Source of the DNA: Cognatundibacterium oligocarboniphilum
Lineage (GTDB): Bacteria; Pseudomonadota; Gammaproteobacteria; Burkholderiales; Burkholderiaceae_D
Direction: 5' to 3'
Length of the DNA: 64,000 nt
Assembly: GCF_013377855.1 (NCBI RefSeq)
Contig: NZ_JABXYJ010000010.1
Location: 1 to 64,000 of the forward strand
Below the pieces are notes generated by a model. The model had not been told where the DNA came from. It saw only the letters and a program-made list of their open reading frames with translations, and made no database searches. Numbering within the stretch: the first letter of the stretch is position 1; each line of letters begins with the position of its first letter. The position numbers and the translations under genes are program-made. Positions 9,592 to 18,533 of this stretch are shown piece after piece.

Positions 9592-10707
9592 GTGATACCT
9601 GAAGCCAATCCGCCCTTGCGCAGCTCGCCATTCGCACGCAGCTGCCTGGTGGCTTATCTGATCCTGATTCTGTACGCCAGCTGGTATCCGTTCACCGGCT
9701 GGCAGGCCAATAATCTGTCCGCTCTGCCGGACGTGATCCGCCAATGGCCGCGTTACTGGACCGGATTTGACGCCGGTATCAATGTCGTCGGCTATATTCC
9801 GTTCGGCATGCTGATCGTGCTGGCGCTGTATCCCCGTATTCCGCGCTGGTGGGCAGCCTTGCTGGCCAGCGGATTCGGCGCGCTGGTGTCAGCCATTGCG
9901 GAACTGGTGCAGTATTTTCTGCCAAGCCGCGTCACCTCATTGCTAGACTTTCTGACCAACAGCGGCGGCGCGATTATCGGTGCCTTGCTGGGTGCGGCAC
10001 TGACGCCGCTGCTACTGGAAAAGGGACGGCTGCAATTCTTGCGACGGCAATGGATCACGCGGGAATCCAGCCGCGATCTGGTCATACTCGGCCTGTGGCC
10101 GATGGCACAACTGTATCCGCAGGCCTACCTGTTCGGACTGGGGCAGATTTTTCCGCTGGCCTCGCAACACCTGAGCGACTGGTTCGATATGGATATCGAC
10201 TTCAGCGCCATGCTGCTGCACGGCCTGCAACTGACGGCCGAAGAATATCTGCTGGCAGAAACCCTGATCACCGCCTGCGGCTGCACCGGCGCGGTGCTGA
10301 TCGGGCTGAGCCTGCTGAACCGGCATGCGCCGAAATTCGGGCTGTCTGCCCTGCTGCTGAGTCTGGCATTACTGGCCAAGGCGCTTGCCAGCGCGCTGCT
10401 GTTCAGGCCGGAATATGCGTTTGCATGGCTGACGCCGGGCGCAGTCGCCGGCCTGCTGATCGCCATCCTGATGCTGTACGGCTTTTCGTTTGCACCGGTA
10501 CATGTGCAGAAACGACTGGCATTCCTGATGCTGGCACTGTCGCTGATCGTGCTGAATCTGCTGCCGGACAATCCTTATTTCACCGTCACCATGCAGACCT
10601 GGATACAGGGGAAATTCCTCAATTTCAACGGTGCCGCACAGTTTCTGTCGCTGTGCTGGCCATTTCTGGGGATATGGGTGATTTTGCGCCAGCCGCGCCC
10701 CGGCTGA
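9592..10707 (+). CDS. VanZ-like family membrane protein
   Basis: The 371-residue, GTG-started protein has about nine hydrophobic segments. The N-terminal half carries the VanZ-like landmarks NVVGYIPFGMLIVLAL (near 65) and AELVQYFLPSRVTSLLDFLTNSGGAIIGALLG (near 105). VanZ gives teicoplanin resistance in enterococci, but most chromosomal relatives have no known role. It starts 28 bases after the lipoprotein gene and could be co-transcribed with the lipid transporter. Confidence 0.78.
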   Translation: MIPEANPPLRSSPFARSCLVAYLILILYASWYPFTGWQANNLSALPDVIRQWPRYWTGFDAGINVVGYIPFGMLIVLALYPRIPRWWAALLASGFGALVSAIAELVQYFLPSRVTSLLDFLTNSGGAIIGALLGAALTPLLLEKGRLQFLRRQWITRESSRDLVILGLWPMAQLYPQAYLFGLGQIFPLASQHLSDWFDMDIDFSAMLLHGLQLTAEEYLLAETLITACGCTGAVLIGLSLLNRHAPKFGLSALLLSLALLAKALASALLFRPEYAFAWLTPGAVAGLLIAILMLYGFSFAPVHVQKRLAFLMLALSLIVLNLLPDNPYFTVTMQTWIQGKFLNFNGAAQFLSLCWPFLGIWVILRQPRPG

Positions 10708-10802
10708 CACAAGCGGGGAGCGACTTGCAGTATCATATCTGCCTTGCGTGATGCACCATCCGGCCATCAGCATCACAGCAGCACAAGAAAGAATGCCTGA
10801 CC

Positions 10803-11129
10803 ATGACTGAACCTCTGTATTTTCAAAAACATGTTTTTTTCTGCATGAACCAGCGCGACGATGGCCGCCCCTGCTGCATGGACCGTGGCGCTCAGGCGGC
10901 GCAGGAACACGCCAAGCGCCGCATCAAGCAACTCGACATGAACGGCCACGGCAAAATCCGCATCAATAAGGCCGGCTGTCTGGATCGCTGCGATGAAGGC
11001 CCGGTGCTGGTGGTGTATCCACAAGGAACCTGGTACACCTTTGTCGACCAGAGCGATATCGATGAAATCATCGATGTTGACCTGATTGGCGGCGGCGTCG
11101 TGGAGCGTCTGAAATTACCGAATGCCTGA
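10803..11129 (+). CDS. Thioredoxin-like [2Fe-2S] ferredoxin
   Basis: The 108-residue protein has Cys14, Cys24/25, Cys59 and Cys63 (FFCMNQRDDGRPCC and AGCLDRCDEGP). This is the cysteine layout of the Shethna-type/thioredoxin-like [2Fe-2S] ferredoxins. It is likely a soluble electron carrier; the partner is unknown. The alpha/beta hydrolase gene follows 47 bases downstream, a pairing often kept in Burkholderiales. Confidence 0.86.
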   Translation: MTEPLYFQKHVFFCMNQRDDGRPCCMDRGAQAAQEHAKRRIKQLDMNGHGKIRINKAGCLDRCDEGPVLVVYPQGTWYTFVDQSDIDEIIDVDLIGGGVVERLKLPNA

Positions 11130-11176
11130 GCCGGCTGAACACCTGACCCTGGTTCCGATCCCGATTCCCTGTCCGC

Positions 11177-11815
11177 ATGAACGCTCACACTGAACATTTT
11201 CTGATCACCGGCGCTGCCGGCGCGCTGGAATGCGCACTCGATCTGCCTGACGGCGACAGCTTTGCCGCACCGCGAGGGCTGGCACTGGTCGCGCATCCGC
11301 ATCCGCTGTATGGCGGTACCATGGATAACAAGGTGGCGCAAACGCTGGCGCGCACCTTCACCGGCCTCGGCTACGCAGCGGTCCGCATGAATTTCCGCGG
11401 CGTCGGCCAGTCGGCCGGCACACATGACGCCGGCATCGGTGAAACCGATGACATGGCAACGCTGCTGCGCCATATGCGCCAGCGCTTTCCCGCTCTGCCG
11501 CTGGCGCTGGCTGGCTTTTCATTCGGCACTTTCGTACAGGCCAGGCTGCAGCAAAGGCTGATGCAGGAAGGTGCCGCAGTACAACGCCTGGTGCTGATCA
11601 GTGCGGCAGCAGGCAAGTGGGCCATGCCGGATATTCCGGCCAATACCATCCTGATTCACGGCGAGCTGGATGACACCATCCCGCTGTCGGCCGTGCTGGA
11701 CTGGCTGCGGCCGCAAGATATTCCGGTGACCGTGATTCCGGGTGCCGATCATTTTTTTCATCGCCGCCTGCACCATATCAAGCAACTCGTGACCGGTATG
11801 TGGGATACGGCCTGA
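11177..11815 (+). CDS. Alpha/beta hydrolase
   Basis: The 212-residue protein has an oxyanion region AHPHPLYGGTMDNKV, a NFRGVGQSAGTHD loop, the nucleophile elbow GFSFG (Ser near 115), an HGELDDTIP acid region and a GADHFFH histidine near the end. It belongs to the small alpha/beta hydrolases of the YfhR/CocE-related group. The substrate is unknown. It probably shares an operon with the ferredoxin gene. Confidence 0.85.
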   Translation: MNAHTEHFLITGAAGALECALDLPDGDSFAAPRGLALVAHPHPLYGGTMDNKVAQTLARTFTGLGYAAVRMNFRGVGQSAGTHDAGIGETDDMATLLRHMRQRFPALPLALAGFSFGTFVQARLQQRLMQEGAAVQRLVLISAAAGKWAMPDIPANTILIHGELDDTIPLSAVLDWLRPQDIPVTVIPGADHFFHRRLHHIKQLVTGMWDTA

Positions 11816-11937
11816 CACGCCATATCAGGGTTGATGCAAGCGGGTTGAATGTTGTCGTCCGACTGTATATTTCTCGCTGCATTTTTTGTATTTTTGTCGT
11901 ACTTTTTTGTTGTACTTTTTATCCTTAAGCCTCACCC

Positions 11938-13086
11938 ATGAAAAAATTTCTCGCTTCGATTGCTGTATCGCTGCTGACACTGTCGGCTGCTTTTGCACAG
12001 ACTCTCCCGGCTCCGACCATTGCCGCCAAATCCTACCTGCTGCTGGACGCCACCAGCAATCAGATACTGGCTGCGCAGGAGCCGGATCTCCGGATTGAAC
12101 CGGCATCGCTGACCAAGATCATGACGGCGTATCTGGTCTTTGCTGCGTTAAAGGAAAAGAAACTCGACTTAAACCAGAGCGTCAACGTATCCACCCATGC
12201 CTGGAAAGTCGATTCCAGCAGCTCCAAGATGTTCATCGAACCGAATAAGCCGGTCTCGGTCAATGAACTGCTATACGGCCTGATCGTTCAGTCCGGCAAT
12301 GATGCCGCCGTCGCGCTGTCAGAAACGGTGGCGGGCAGCGAAGAAGCATTTGCGGTGCAGATGAACCGCGAAGCAGAGCGCATCGGCATGAAGAGCAGCC
12401 ATTTCGCCAACTCGCACGGTCTGCCCAGCCCGGAAAACTATGCCACTGCCCGCGACCTGTCGCTGCTGGCAGCGCGTCTGATCGCTGATTTCCCGGAGTA
12501 TTACAAAACTTATTACAGCACCAAGAGCTTCACCTACAACAAAATCACTCAGCCTAACCGCAACCGCCTGCTGTGGCTGGACCCAACCGTTGACGGCATG
12601 AAAACCGGCCACACCGAGGCCGCCGGCTATTGTCTGGTGTCAACGGCCAACCGTCCGAACGGCTCCGGCAGCCGCCGCCTGATTTCTGTCATCACCGGTG
12701 CCGCCAGCGACCAGATCCGCGCCCAGGAAAGCCTGAAACTGCTGAACTGGGGTTTCCTGAATTTCGATACCGTCAAGCTGTATGATAAAGACCAGGCCGT
12801 AGCGACTCCGGAAGTCTGGAAAGGCACGCAGCCGCAAATCAAAATCGGCTTTGACCGCGATCTGTATGTGACTTTGCCCAAAGGCAGCGCCGCCAAACTG
12901 AAACCGACGCTGGAACGCAAAGACCCGCTGGTAGCGCCGATTGCACAGAACAGCAAGGTCGGCAGCATGAAGATGATGCTCGATGGCAAACCGGTCGCCG
13001 AATTCCCGGTACTGGCACTGGAAAAAGTCGATCAGGCCAGCATCTTTGGACGTGCATGGGATTCGATCCGTCTGCTGCTGAAGTAA
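11938..13086 (+). CDS. dacA: D-alanyl-D-alanine carboxypeptidase (PBP5/6 family)
   Basis: The 382-residue protein has a signal peptide (MKKFLASIAVSLLTLSAAFA, cleaved after residue 20). The three penicillin-binding motifs are S57-L-T-K60, S119-G-N121 and K222-T-G224. The C-terminal beta domain ends in a helix (IFGRAWDSIRLLLK) that anchors PBP5-like enzymes to the inner membrane. It trims the terminal D-Ala of peptidoglycan stem peptides. A strong terminator follows at 13104. The AT-rich 120 bases upstream probably hold its promoter. Confidence 0.94.
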   Translation: MKKFLASIAVSLLTLSAAFAQTLPAPTIAAKSYLLLDATSNQILAAQEPDLRIEPASLTKIMTAYLVFAALKEKKLDLNQSVNVSTHAWKVDSSSSKMFIEPNKPVSVNELLYGLIVQSGNDAAVALSETVAGSEEAFAVQMNREAERIGMKSSHFANSHGLPSPENYATARDLSLLAARLIADFPEYYKTYYSTKSFTYNKITQPNRNRLLWLDPTVDGMKTGHTEAAGYCLVSTANRPNGSGSRRLISVITGAASDQIRAQESLKLLNWGFLNFDTVKLYDKDQAVATPEVWKGTQPQIKIGFDRDLYVTLPKGSAAKLKPTLERKDPLVAPIAQNSKVGSMKMMLDGKPVAEFPVLALEKVDQASIFGRAWDSIRLLLK

Positions 13087-13103
13087 AAAATTAACGCCGG
13101 TTC

Positions 13104-13138
13104 AAAGACAGAGCAGATTTACTCTGTCTTTTTTTTAT
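13104..13138 (+). terminator. Rho-independent terminator after dacA
   Basis: AAAGACAGAG (13104-13113) pairs with CTCTGTCTTT (13122-13131) over an 8-base loop, and the T run continues to 13137. The arms match perfectly. Confidence 0.88.
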
Positions 13139-13288
13139 ATTGCGCATTACTAGATATTGCTTTTTGATTACAAAAATTTCATTTTAGATTATCATTTTTA
13201 ACATTATTGATAATTAATTTTCAATATATTCAGTTGTGAAAATATCTCGTAAAAATTTTAATAATTTGAAATTTTGAAAGAAAATATT

Positions 13289-13504
13289 ATGAAACCATAT
13301 TTGATTTTACTAATCCTCTGTGCATTATCTGCATGCAGTACGATTGATAAACCATCTCCAAATGGCAGCAAAACCGTTTTGGACGATGGTGACTACGTGA
13401 CCGGCAGTAATCTTCCGCAACGCGGAAAACGCATCCAGACTTTAACGCCGGAACAAGTTGAGGATATGAAACGCGGGGTGACGCAACAAGGAAGAGGTAA
13501 CTAA
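13289..13504 (+). CDS. Small lipoprotein, unknown function
   Basis: The 71-residue product begins MKPYLILLILCALSAC, a lipoprotein signal with lipobox L-S-A-C (Cys at 16). The polar mature part includes DDGDYVTGSNLPQRGKRIQTLTPEQVEDMKRG. The TGSNLP...R segment recalls short lipoproteins next to dacA in Burkholderiales, but I do not know a function. The start is the ATG at 13289; a TTG 15 bases earlier is in frame but less likely. The 150 bases before it are unusually AT-rich compared with the neighbours. Confidence 0.75.
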   Translation: MKPYLILLILCALSACSTIDKPSPNGSKTVLDDGDYVTGSNLPQRGKRIQTLTPEQVEDMKRGVTQQGRGN

Positions 13505-13571
13505 CAGACCTTCAATTCACAGAAAAACATCTGCCGCCAACGGCACAGGAATTGTATTTGCCAGAATCAGG

Positions 13572-13601
13572 AACAGGGGAGACCTAACCAGTCTCCTCCT
13601 G
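13572..13601. repeat. Hairpin after the small lipoprotein gene
   Basis: GGAGAC and GTCTCC pair across CTAACCA, and CAGG/CCTG extend the stem with a bulge. No T run follows on either strand, so termination is doubtful. Confidence 0.35.
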
Positions 13602-13687
13602 CTTCACATTAATATGCGATATTTGCATAAGTCCCGCGGTGGATTTATGTAAAAATGCCTTCTTCCCATCCCACTTCCTGTGCAATC

Positions 13688-14533
13688 ATGAACGAAGCTC
13701 TCGTCTACCTGAATGGCGCGATGACGCCACTTTCCGAAGCCAAAATTTCCGTGCTCGACCGCGGTTTTATTTTTGGCGACGGCATCTATGAAGTCATTCC
13801 CGTCTATGGCCGCAAAATGTTCCGCGCCGATCAGCATCTGGCGCGCCTGTTCCGCAGTCTGGCAGCCATTGGCATTCCAAATCCGCATAGCAAAGAACAA
13901 TGGCTGACGCTGATCCGGCAGGTGATGGATGCCCACGAATCCGATGACCAGATGGTGTATCTGCAAATCACGCGCGGTGTGGCCAAGCGCGCACATGCTT
14001 TTCCGAAAGAGGTGACGCCGACGGTGTTCATCATGACCAATCCTATCGTGCTGCCGTCGGCAGCGGCACGTGAGCATGGTGTGGCCTGCGTCTCAATGGA
14101 AGACCGGCGCTGGCTGCATTGCGAAATCAAATCAATTTCCCTGCTGGGCAATGTGCTGGCCGCGCAAAATGCCGCCGAGCATGGCGTGGCCGAGAGCATC
14201 CAGTTCCGCGACGGCTACCTCAGCGAAGCGTCGGCGTCGAATGTCTGGATCGTCAAAAACGGCGTGCTGATGGGGCCGCCGAAAGATCACCTGATTCTGG
14301 AAGGCATTCGCTACGCGCTGCTCGAAGAACTGTGCGCTGCCACAGGAATTCCGTTTGAAAGCCGCCGCATCACCCGCGAAGAAGTGTTCGGTGCCGACGA
14401 GGTGATGCTGTCGTCCGCCACCAAAGAAGTGCTTGCGGTCGTAAGGCTCGACGAGCACACTATTGGAAATGGCGGGCCTGGCCCCATATACCAGAAATTG
14501 TATGCGGCTTATCAATTAGCCAAAGCAGCCTGA
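13688..14533 (+). CDS. dat: D-amino acid aminotransferase
   Basis: The 281-residue protein is a fold-type IV PLP aminotransferase: YLNGAMTPLSEAKISVLDRGFIFGDGIYEVIPVYG at the start, the PLP lysine in CEIKSISLLGNVLAAQNA (near 145) and EASASNVWIVKNG (near 190). It interconverts D-Ala and D-Glu with 2-oxo acids, supplying peptidoglycan precursors, which fits the neighbouring carboxypeptidase. An ATG 33 bases upstream (13655) gives a 292-residue form; neither start has a clear ribosome binding site. Confidence 0.9.
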   Translation: MNEALVYLNGAMTPLSEAKISVLDRGFIFGDGIYEVIPVYGRKMFRADQHLARLFRSLAAIGIPNPHSKEQWLTLIRQVMDAHESDDQMVYLQITRGVAKRAHAFPKEVTPTVFIMTNPIVLPSAAAREHGVACVSMEDRRWLHCEIKSISLLGNVLAAQNAAEHGVAESIQFRDGYLSEASASNVWIVKNGVLMGPPKDHLILEGIRYALLEELCAATGIPFESRRITREEVFGADEVMLSSATKEVLAVVRLDEHTIGNGGPGPIYQKLYAAYQLAKAA

Positions 14534-14614
14534 CTGCGGTATTGCCCTGACTGTGTTTCCCTCTTTCCGGGCAGACGGGCAGAGCCGGCTGTCCACGAAA
14601 GAAATGGAAACAAC

Positions 14615-14896
14615 ATGGAAATGAAACCGATTCCTCCCGAAGAAAGCCTGATCGAATACCCGGGGGAATTCCCGATCAAGGTGATGGGGGCAATGCATGC
14701 CGAATTTGCCCAGACGATTGTCGAAGTCGTCACGCTGCACGACCCGACCTTCCACGCCGGAAAGATGGACATGCGTCCGTCCAGCAAAGGCACCTACCTC
14801 TCGCTGACCGTCACTGTCTGGGCGACCAGCCGCGAGCAGCTCGACAACCTGTACCGCGAATTATCCGGTCACCCGATGGTCAAGGTCGTCCTGTAA
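14615..14896 (+). CDS. ybeD: DUF493/YbeD family protein
   Basis: The 93-residue protein contains PGEFPIKVMGAMHAEFAQTIVEVV and the C-terminal pattern YLSLTVTVWATSREQLDNLYRELSGHPMVKVVL, diagnostic for the YbeD/DUF493 family. It sits between dat and lipB, as is common in this group; a role in lipoate metabolism is suspected only from this conserved context. The ATG at 14615 follows a GAAAGAAATGGAAAC purine-rich stretch. Confidence 0.92.
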   Translation: MEMKPIPPEESLIEYPGEFPIKVMGAMHAEFAQTIVEVVTLHDPTFHAGKMDMRPSSKGTYLSLTVTVWATSREQLDNLYRELSGHPMVKVVL

Positions 14897-14918
14897 ATCT
14901 GCACAAACTGTCCTCAGC

Positions 14919-14951
14919 CGCCGCGCCGCTGCCCTGCCGCGCGGCGTTTTT
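14919..14951 (+). terminator. Rho-independent terminator after ybeD
   Basis: CGCCGCGC (14919-14926) pairs with GCGCGGCG (14939-14946), followed by five T. The upstream genes dat and ybeD read into it. Confidence 0.82.
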
Positions 14952-15052
14952 ATTGTCGGGATTGTTAAAATGGCCGACATAAGCAGCTGCATGCGCACCC
15001 AACTCACCGCCCGGCCCCACGAACAGAGGCAGACCGATTCAACACTCAGAAA

Positions 15053-15071
15053 TATACTCCCCTCCAGTATA
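15053..15071. promoter_or_regulatory. Second CsoR/RcnR-like palindrome
   Basis: TATACT and AGTATA flank CCCCTCC, giving TACT-GGAGGGG-AGTA on the other strand. It resembles the site at 5828-5849 with one extra spacer base. It lies between two gene 3' ends, so a promoter role is not obvious. Confidence 0.35.
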
Positions 15072-15090
15072 AAAAAACATCCAATGTTTT
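15071..15090 (-). terminator. Weak terminator-like hairpin after the LysR gene
   Basis: On the minus strand AAAACAT pairs with ATGTTTT over TGG, and the T run extends to seven. The stem is AT-rich and weak. Confidence 0.4.
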
Positions 15091-15113
15091 CAATGAGAAC
15101 AGAGGTGTTTCTC

Positions 15114-16052
15114 TTAAGCAGCGGGGGAGTATCCGATATCCTCCGCCTGTTTCGCCTGCGCCACCTCGGCCAGCAGCCATTCCCGGAAAGCGCGCACCTG
15201 CGGTTTGTCCAGCGCATGCGCCAGATACACCAGATAGTAGGAAACCGGGCTGGGAATCGTGATATCGAACAAGCGTCGCAACAACCCGGCGCGGATATCC
15301 GACTGCACAATCGCATGGCGCGCCAGCGCAATCCCCTGCCCGTCCACCGCAGCACGTGCCAGCATCGAGGAATCCTGAAAAATCAGACCGCCGCTCGGCT
15401 CTTCCGCATCCAGCCCCGCCGCCCGGAACCACGGTTCCCACGGTTCCTCGTCACAGCGCAGCAGATGTCCGCGCGCCAGTTCTTGCGGCGTCTCGGGAAT
15501 CTTGTCCAGACTGTAATGCGGACTGATGACCGGGTAATACCAGTCGCCCATCAGCAACTCGCTGACCAGCCCCGGATAATTACCCAAGCCGAAACGGATG
15601 CCGATATCCACCTGTTCCCGCCCGAAATCGCTCAGCGAAGAACTCGACTGCAGGCTGACTTCGAGATCGGGATAATGCTCAATAAACCGCCCCAGCCGCG
15701 GTGACAGCCAGCGTGCGGCAAATGACGGCAGAGAAGTAATTCCGAGCCGCTGATGACGGTGCCGGTTTTGCAACAGTTCCGCCGCCTCGGCCAGCGTTTG
15801 CAGCGCCTGCCGTATCGTTGCCGCAAACTGCTCGCCATCCGGCGTGATCGCAATCCGCTTGCCATGTCGCGCAAACAGCGCGACGCCCAGCTCCTGCTCC
15901 AGCGCACGCACCTGATGGCTGACCGCGCCATGCGTGAGATGTATCTCTTCTGCAGCTTTCGAGAAATTCTGATGCCGGGCGGCGGCCTCGAAAGCGCGTA
16001 AAGCGGCCAGATTAGGAAGTTTTCGGAAATCCATTTGCGTGATAACTGACAT
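15114..16052 (-). CDS. LysR family regulator (GcvA-like)
   Basis: The 312-residue protein has an N-terminal winged helix (LPNLAALRAFEAAARHQNFSKAAEEIHLTHGAVSHQVRALEQELG) and a C-terminal effector domain. The 'LxALRAFEAAARH...LThGAVSHQV' form is that of the GcvA subgroup. Starts at 16052 (MSVITQM) or 16034 (MDFRK) are both plausible; an upstream frame to 16097 is less so. It is divergent from the DUF2917 gene, a pairing common in Burkholderiales, so it probably regulates that gene. Confidence 0.88.
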   Translation of the reverse strand: MSVITQMDFRKLPNLAALRAFEAAARHQNFSKAAEEIHLTHGAVSHQVRALEQELGVALFARHGKRIAITPDGEQFAATIRQALQTLAEAAELLQNRHRHQRLGITSLPSFAARWLSPRLGRFIEHYPDLEVSLQSSSSLSDFGREQVDIGIRFGLGNYPGLVSELLMGDWYYPVISPHYSLDKIPETPQELARGHLLRCDEEPWEPWFRAAGLDAEEPSGGLIFQDSSMLARAAVDGQGIALARHAIVQSDIRAGLLRRLFDITIPSPVSYYLVYLAHALDKPQVRAFREWLLAEVAQAKQAEDIGYSPAA

Positions 16053-16230
16053 GTCCAGCGCAAATATTACTGTGAATTTTATTAGCAAGCAAAGCAAAAA
16101 TTTCTCGTTTTGTTTCTGCTTTGACAGCGCCTAAAATACACTCATTGAAAAATCAACGAAGATTTCTCCTTAAAAATCAAGGATAAATCATTTGTGCTGA
16201 TTTAATTACCTTAAAGCAAGGAGTCTGGAA

Positions 16231-16551
16231 ATGACAAATAATTTCACAAACCAATCACTCTCTCTACAAGCTGGGGAAACTGTATCCGGCATTTCTGAGC
16301 AAGCGCGCCAGATTCGCCTCAGTCGTGGTCGCGTCTGGCTCACCATCGCCGGTGTCGATGCAGATTTCTGGCTGCATGCCGGCGAAACCATGACCATTCC
16401 GGCGCACCGCCTGATCGTGCTGGAAGCCGATCAGCAAGACAGCCAGCTCGAATTTTGCAGTGTCAGAAATACAGTAAACACACCGGCAAGCTCCGGCGTT
16501 TTGTCTTACATGCAGAAACTGACGCAGAAGTTCACCCAGGCCTGGGCCTGA
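16231..16551 (+). CDS. DUF2917 family protein
   Basis: The 106-residue product has the DUF2917 core: LQAGETVSGISEQARQIRLSRGRVWLTIAGVDADFWLHAGETMTIPAHRLIVLEA, probably a small cupin-like beta barrel. A good ribosome binding site (AAGGAG) precedes the ATG. Function is unknown. The divergent LysR gene and 180-base shared intergenic region suggest that LysR controls it. Confidence 0.85.
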   Translation: MTNNFTNQSLSLQAGETVSGISEQARQIRLSRGRVWLTIAGVDADFWLHAGETMTIPAHRLIVLEADQQDSQLEFCSVRNTVNTPASSGVLSYMQKLTQKFTQAWA

Positions 16552-16761
16552 TTGTTTGGCGCGCACCTTCTGAGCGTATGGCCGACTCTGCCCGGAGCCA
16601 GCCATACGCCCGGCTACCTGCCAGACGCCACTCTCCTGCCGCATTCAGCAAGTCAAGCGAGTCGAGACAACCCCTTCAGCACAGTCCCGCACTGAAACGG
16701 CACTTCCCGGCACTGCAAGAATTACGGCCTGTTCCGGTGCAAAATGTTACACTAGCGCCTT

Positions 16762-17439
16762 ATGCAAGCAGCTCCCACATCCTCTGCCACTCCCCGACTC
16801 CTGCATCGCGGCACTGAACCTTACCAGGTCACTTTCGATGCGATGCGCGCCTTTACCGACGCCAGAGATGCCGACACGTCCAACGAATTCTGGGTCGTCG
16901 AACATCCGCCGGTGTTTACCCTCGGCCTCGGCGCCGACCGCTCGCACGTGCTGGCGCCGCATGATGTGCCGGTAGTGCAGACCGACCGGGGCGGCGAAGT
17001 CACCTACCACGGGCCCGGTCAGGTGGTGATTTACCTCATGATGGACTTACGCCGCAGCCATCCGAAAGCACGCTTGTTCGCGCGCGAATTCGTGCATCAG
17101 ATCGAACAGGCGGTGATCAACACGCTGGCCACCTACGGCATCGCCGGTGAACGCAAAACCGGTGCGCCGGGCATTTACCTCAGCAGTGGCCCGCATCAGG
17201 GTGCCAAGATCGCCGCGCTCGGCCTCAAGGTCCGCGGTAACGGCTGCACCTACCACGGCGTATCCCTGAATGTGAATATGGATCTGGCGCCATTTTCATG
17301 GATCAACCCCTGCGGCTATGCCGGCCTTGCTACCGTCGACATGAAAACCGTAGGCGTCGATGCCGCACTTGCCGACGTGCAGGCGACCCTCGCCAGAAAT
17401 TTGCAAGACCTGTTATCCGTTTCCACCGAAACGCCCTGA
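16762..17439 (+). CDS. lipB: Octanoyltransferase LipB
   Basis: The 225-residue enzyme moves octanoyl groups from acyl carrier protein to lipoyl domains. It shows [12 protein letters not shown] (76-87), the catalytic lysine in [12 protein letters not shown] (Lys149) and the acyl-thioester cysteine in INPCGYAGL (Cys184). The length is normal. lipA follows 21 bases later, so octanoylation and sulfur insertion are co-expressed. Confidence 0.96.
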   Translation: MQAAPTSSATPRLLHRGTEPYQVTFDAMRAFTDARDADTSNEFWVVEHPPVFTLGLGADRSHVLAPHDVPVVQTDRGGEVTYHGPGQVVIYLMMDLRRSHPKARLFAREFVHQIEQAVINTLATYGIAGERKTGAPGIYLSSGPHQGAKIAALGLKVRGNGCTYHGVSLNVNMDLAPFSWINPCGYAGLATVDMKTVGVDAALADVQATLARNLQDLLSVSTETP

Positions 17440-17460
17440 TTTTTCGATACGCTCCGTACC

Positions 17461-18471
17461 ATGACAACCGAAAATACACCCGCCTCCCCAGACCTGAACC
17501 AGCATACCGCGTCAGCCGCTTACGATCCGACCGAAAAACAGAAAGGCGCCAGCAAGACTGCGCGCATCCCGATCAAAATCGTACCGATGGAGCGCCTGCC
17601 CAAGCCGGACTGGATCCGCGTCAAAGCCGGTTCACCGACCACCCGCTTCTACGAAATCAAAGACATCCTGCGCGCCAACAAACTGGTCACCGTCTGCGAA
17701 GAAGCATCCTGCCCGAATATCGGCGAATGTTTCGGCAAAGGCACGGCCACCTTCATGATCATGGGTGACAAATGCACCCGCCGCTGCCCGTTCTGCGACG
17801 TCGGCCACGGCCGCCCTGATCCGCTGGACGTGAACGAACCGCTGAATCTGGCAAAAACCATTGCCGACCTGAAACTCAGCTATGTCGTCATCACCTCGGT
17901 TGACCGTGACGATCTGCGCGACGGCGGCGCCGCGCATTTTGCCGAATGCATCTCCAAAATCCGCGAACTGTCGCCGCTGACCCGCATCGAGATCCTGACC
18001 CCGGATTTCCGTGGCCGCATGGACCGCGCACTCGAAATCCTGAACATGGCGCCGCCGGACGTGATGAACCACAACCTGGAAACCGCACCGCGTCTGTATA
18101 AGGAAGCACGTCCGGGTTCCGATTATGAATATTCGCTGAACTTGCTGAAGCGCTTCAAGGAACAGCATCCTGCTGTGCCGACCAAATCCGGCATCATGGT
18201 CGGACTCGGTGAAACCGATGAAGAAGTGCTGCAAGTAATGCGCGACATGCGCGCCCACAACGTCGATATGCTGACCATCGGCCAGTATCTCGCGCCCAGC
18301 GGCCACCACCTGCCCGTACGCCGTTACGTGCATCCTGATGTATTCAAAATGTACGAAGAAGAGGCCTACAAAATGGGCTTCGCCCATGCCGCAGTCGGCG
18401 CAATGGTACGATCGTCATACCATGCAGACCAGCAAGCGCATGGGGTAGGAACGGATGTGAACAACCAGTAA
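17461..18471 (+). CDS. lipA: Lipoyl synthase LipA
   Basis: The 336-residue radical SAM enzyme inserts two sulfurs into protein-bound octanoyl chains. The auxiliary cluster cysteines are C79, C84 and C90 ([12 protein letters not shown]) and the radical SAM cluster is C105-x3-C109-x2-C112. The conserved end [12 protein letters not shown] is followed by a short tail [10 protein letters not shown]. The last codons overlap the first copy of a degenerate 20-base repeat that continues past the stop codon, so the tail may have been altered by the rearrangement next to it. Confidence 0.96.
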   Translation: MTTENTPASPDLNQHTASAAYDPTEKQKGASKTARIPIKIVPMERLPKPDWIRVKAGSPTTRFYEIKDILRANKLVTVCEEASCPNIGECFGKGTATFMIMGDKCTRRCPFCDVGHGRPDPLDVNEPLNLAKTIADLKLSYVVITSVDRDDLRDGGAAHFAECISKIRELSPLTRIEILTPDFRGRMDRALEILNMAPPDVMNHNLETAPRLYKEARPGSDYEYSLNLLKRFKEQHPAVPTKSGIMVGLGETDEEVLQVMRDMRAHNVDMLTIGQYLAPSGHHLPVRRYVHPDVFKMYEEEAYKMGFAHAAVGAMVRSSYHADQQAHGVGTDVNNQ

Positions 18472-18533
18472 ATAATGAGACAGACCAGTAGATAACGAGA
18501 CTAATCAGAAGTTAATGAGACAAAATCAGTCTA
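18454..18533 (+). repeat. Four degenerate 20-base tandem repeats at the lipA 3' end
   Basis: Units start at 18454, 18474, 18494 and 18514. The last three begin AATGAGAC, AACGAGAC and AATGAGAC; the first two share -CCAGTA-AT at their ends. The first unit covers the lipA stop codon. They mark the boundary of a region that differs from its neighbours. Confidence 0.65.

Noticed and set aside
16130-16150. TTGACA near the DUF2917 gene as a promoter
   Set aside because: No -10 element lies at 16-18 bases spacing, so I do not call it.
18454-18533. Possible CRISPR array
   Set aside because: The units are contiguous 20-base degenerate copies with no spacers and no cas genes nearby.
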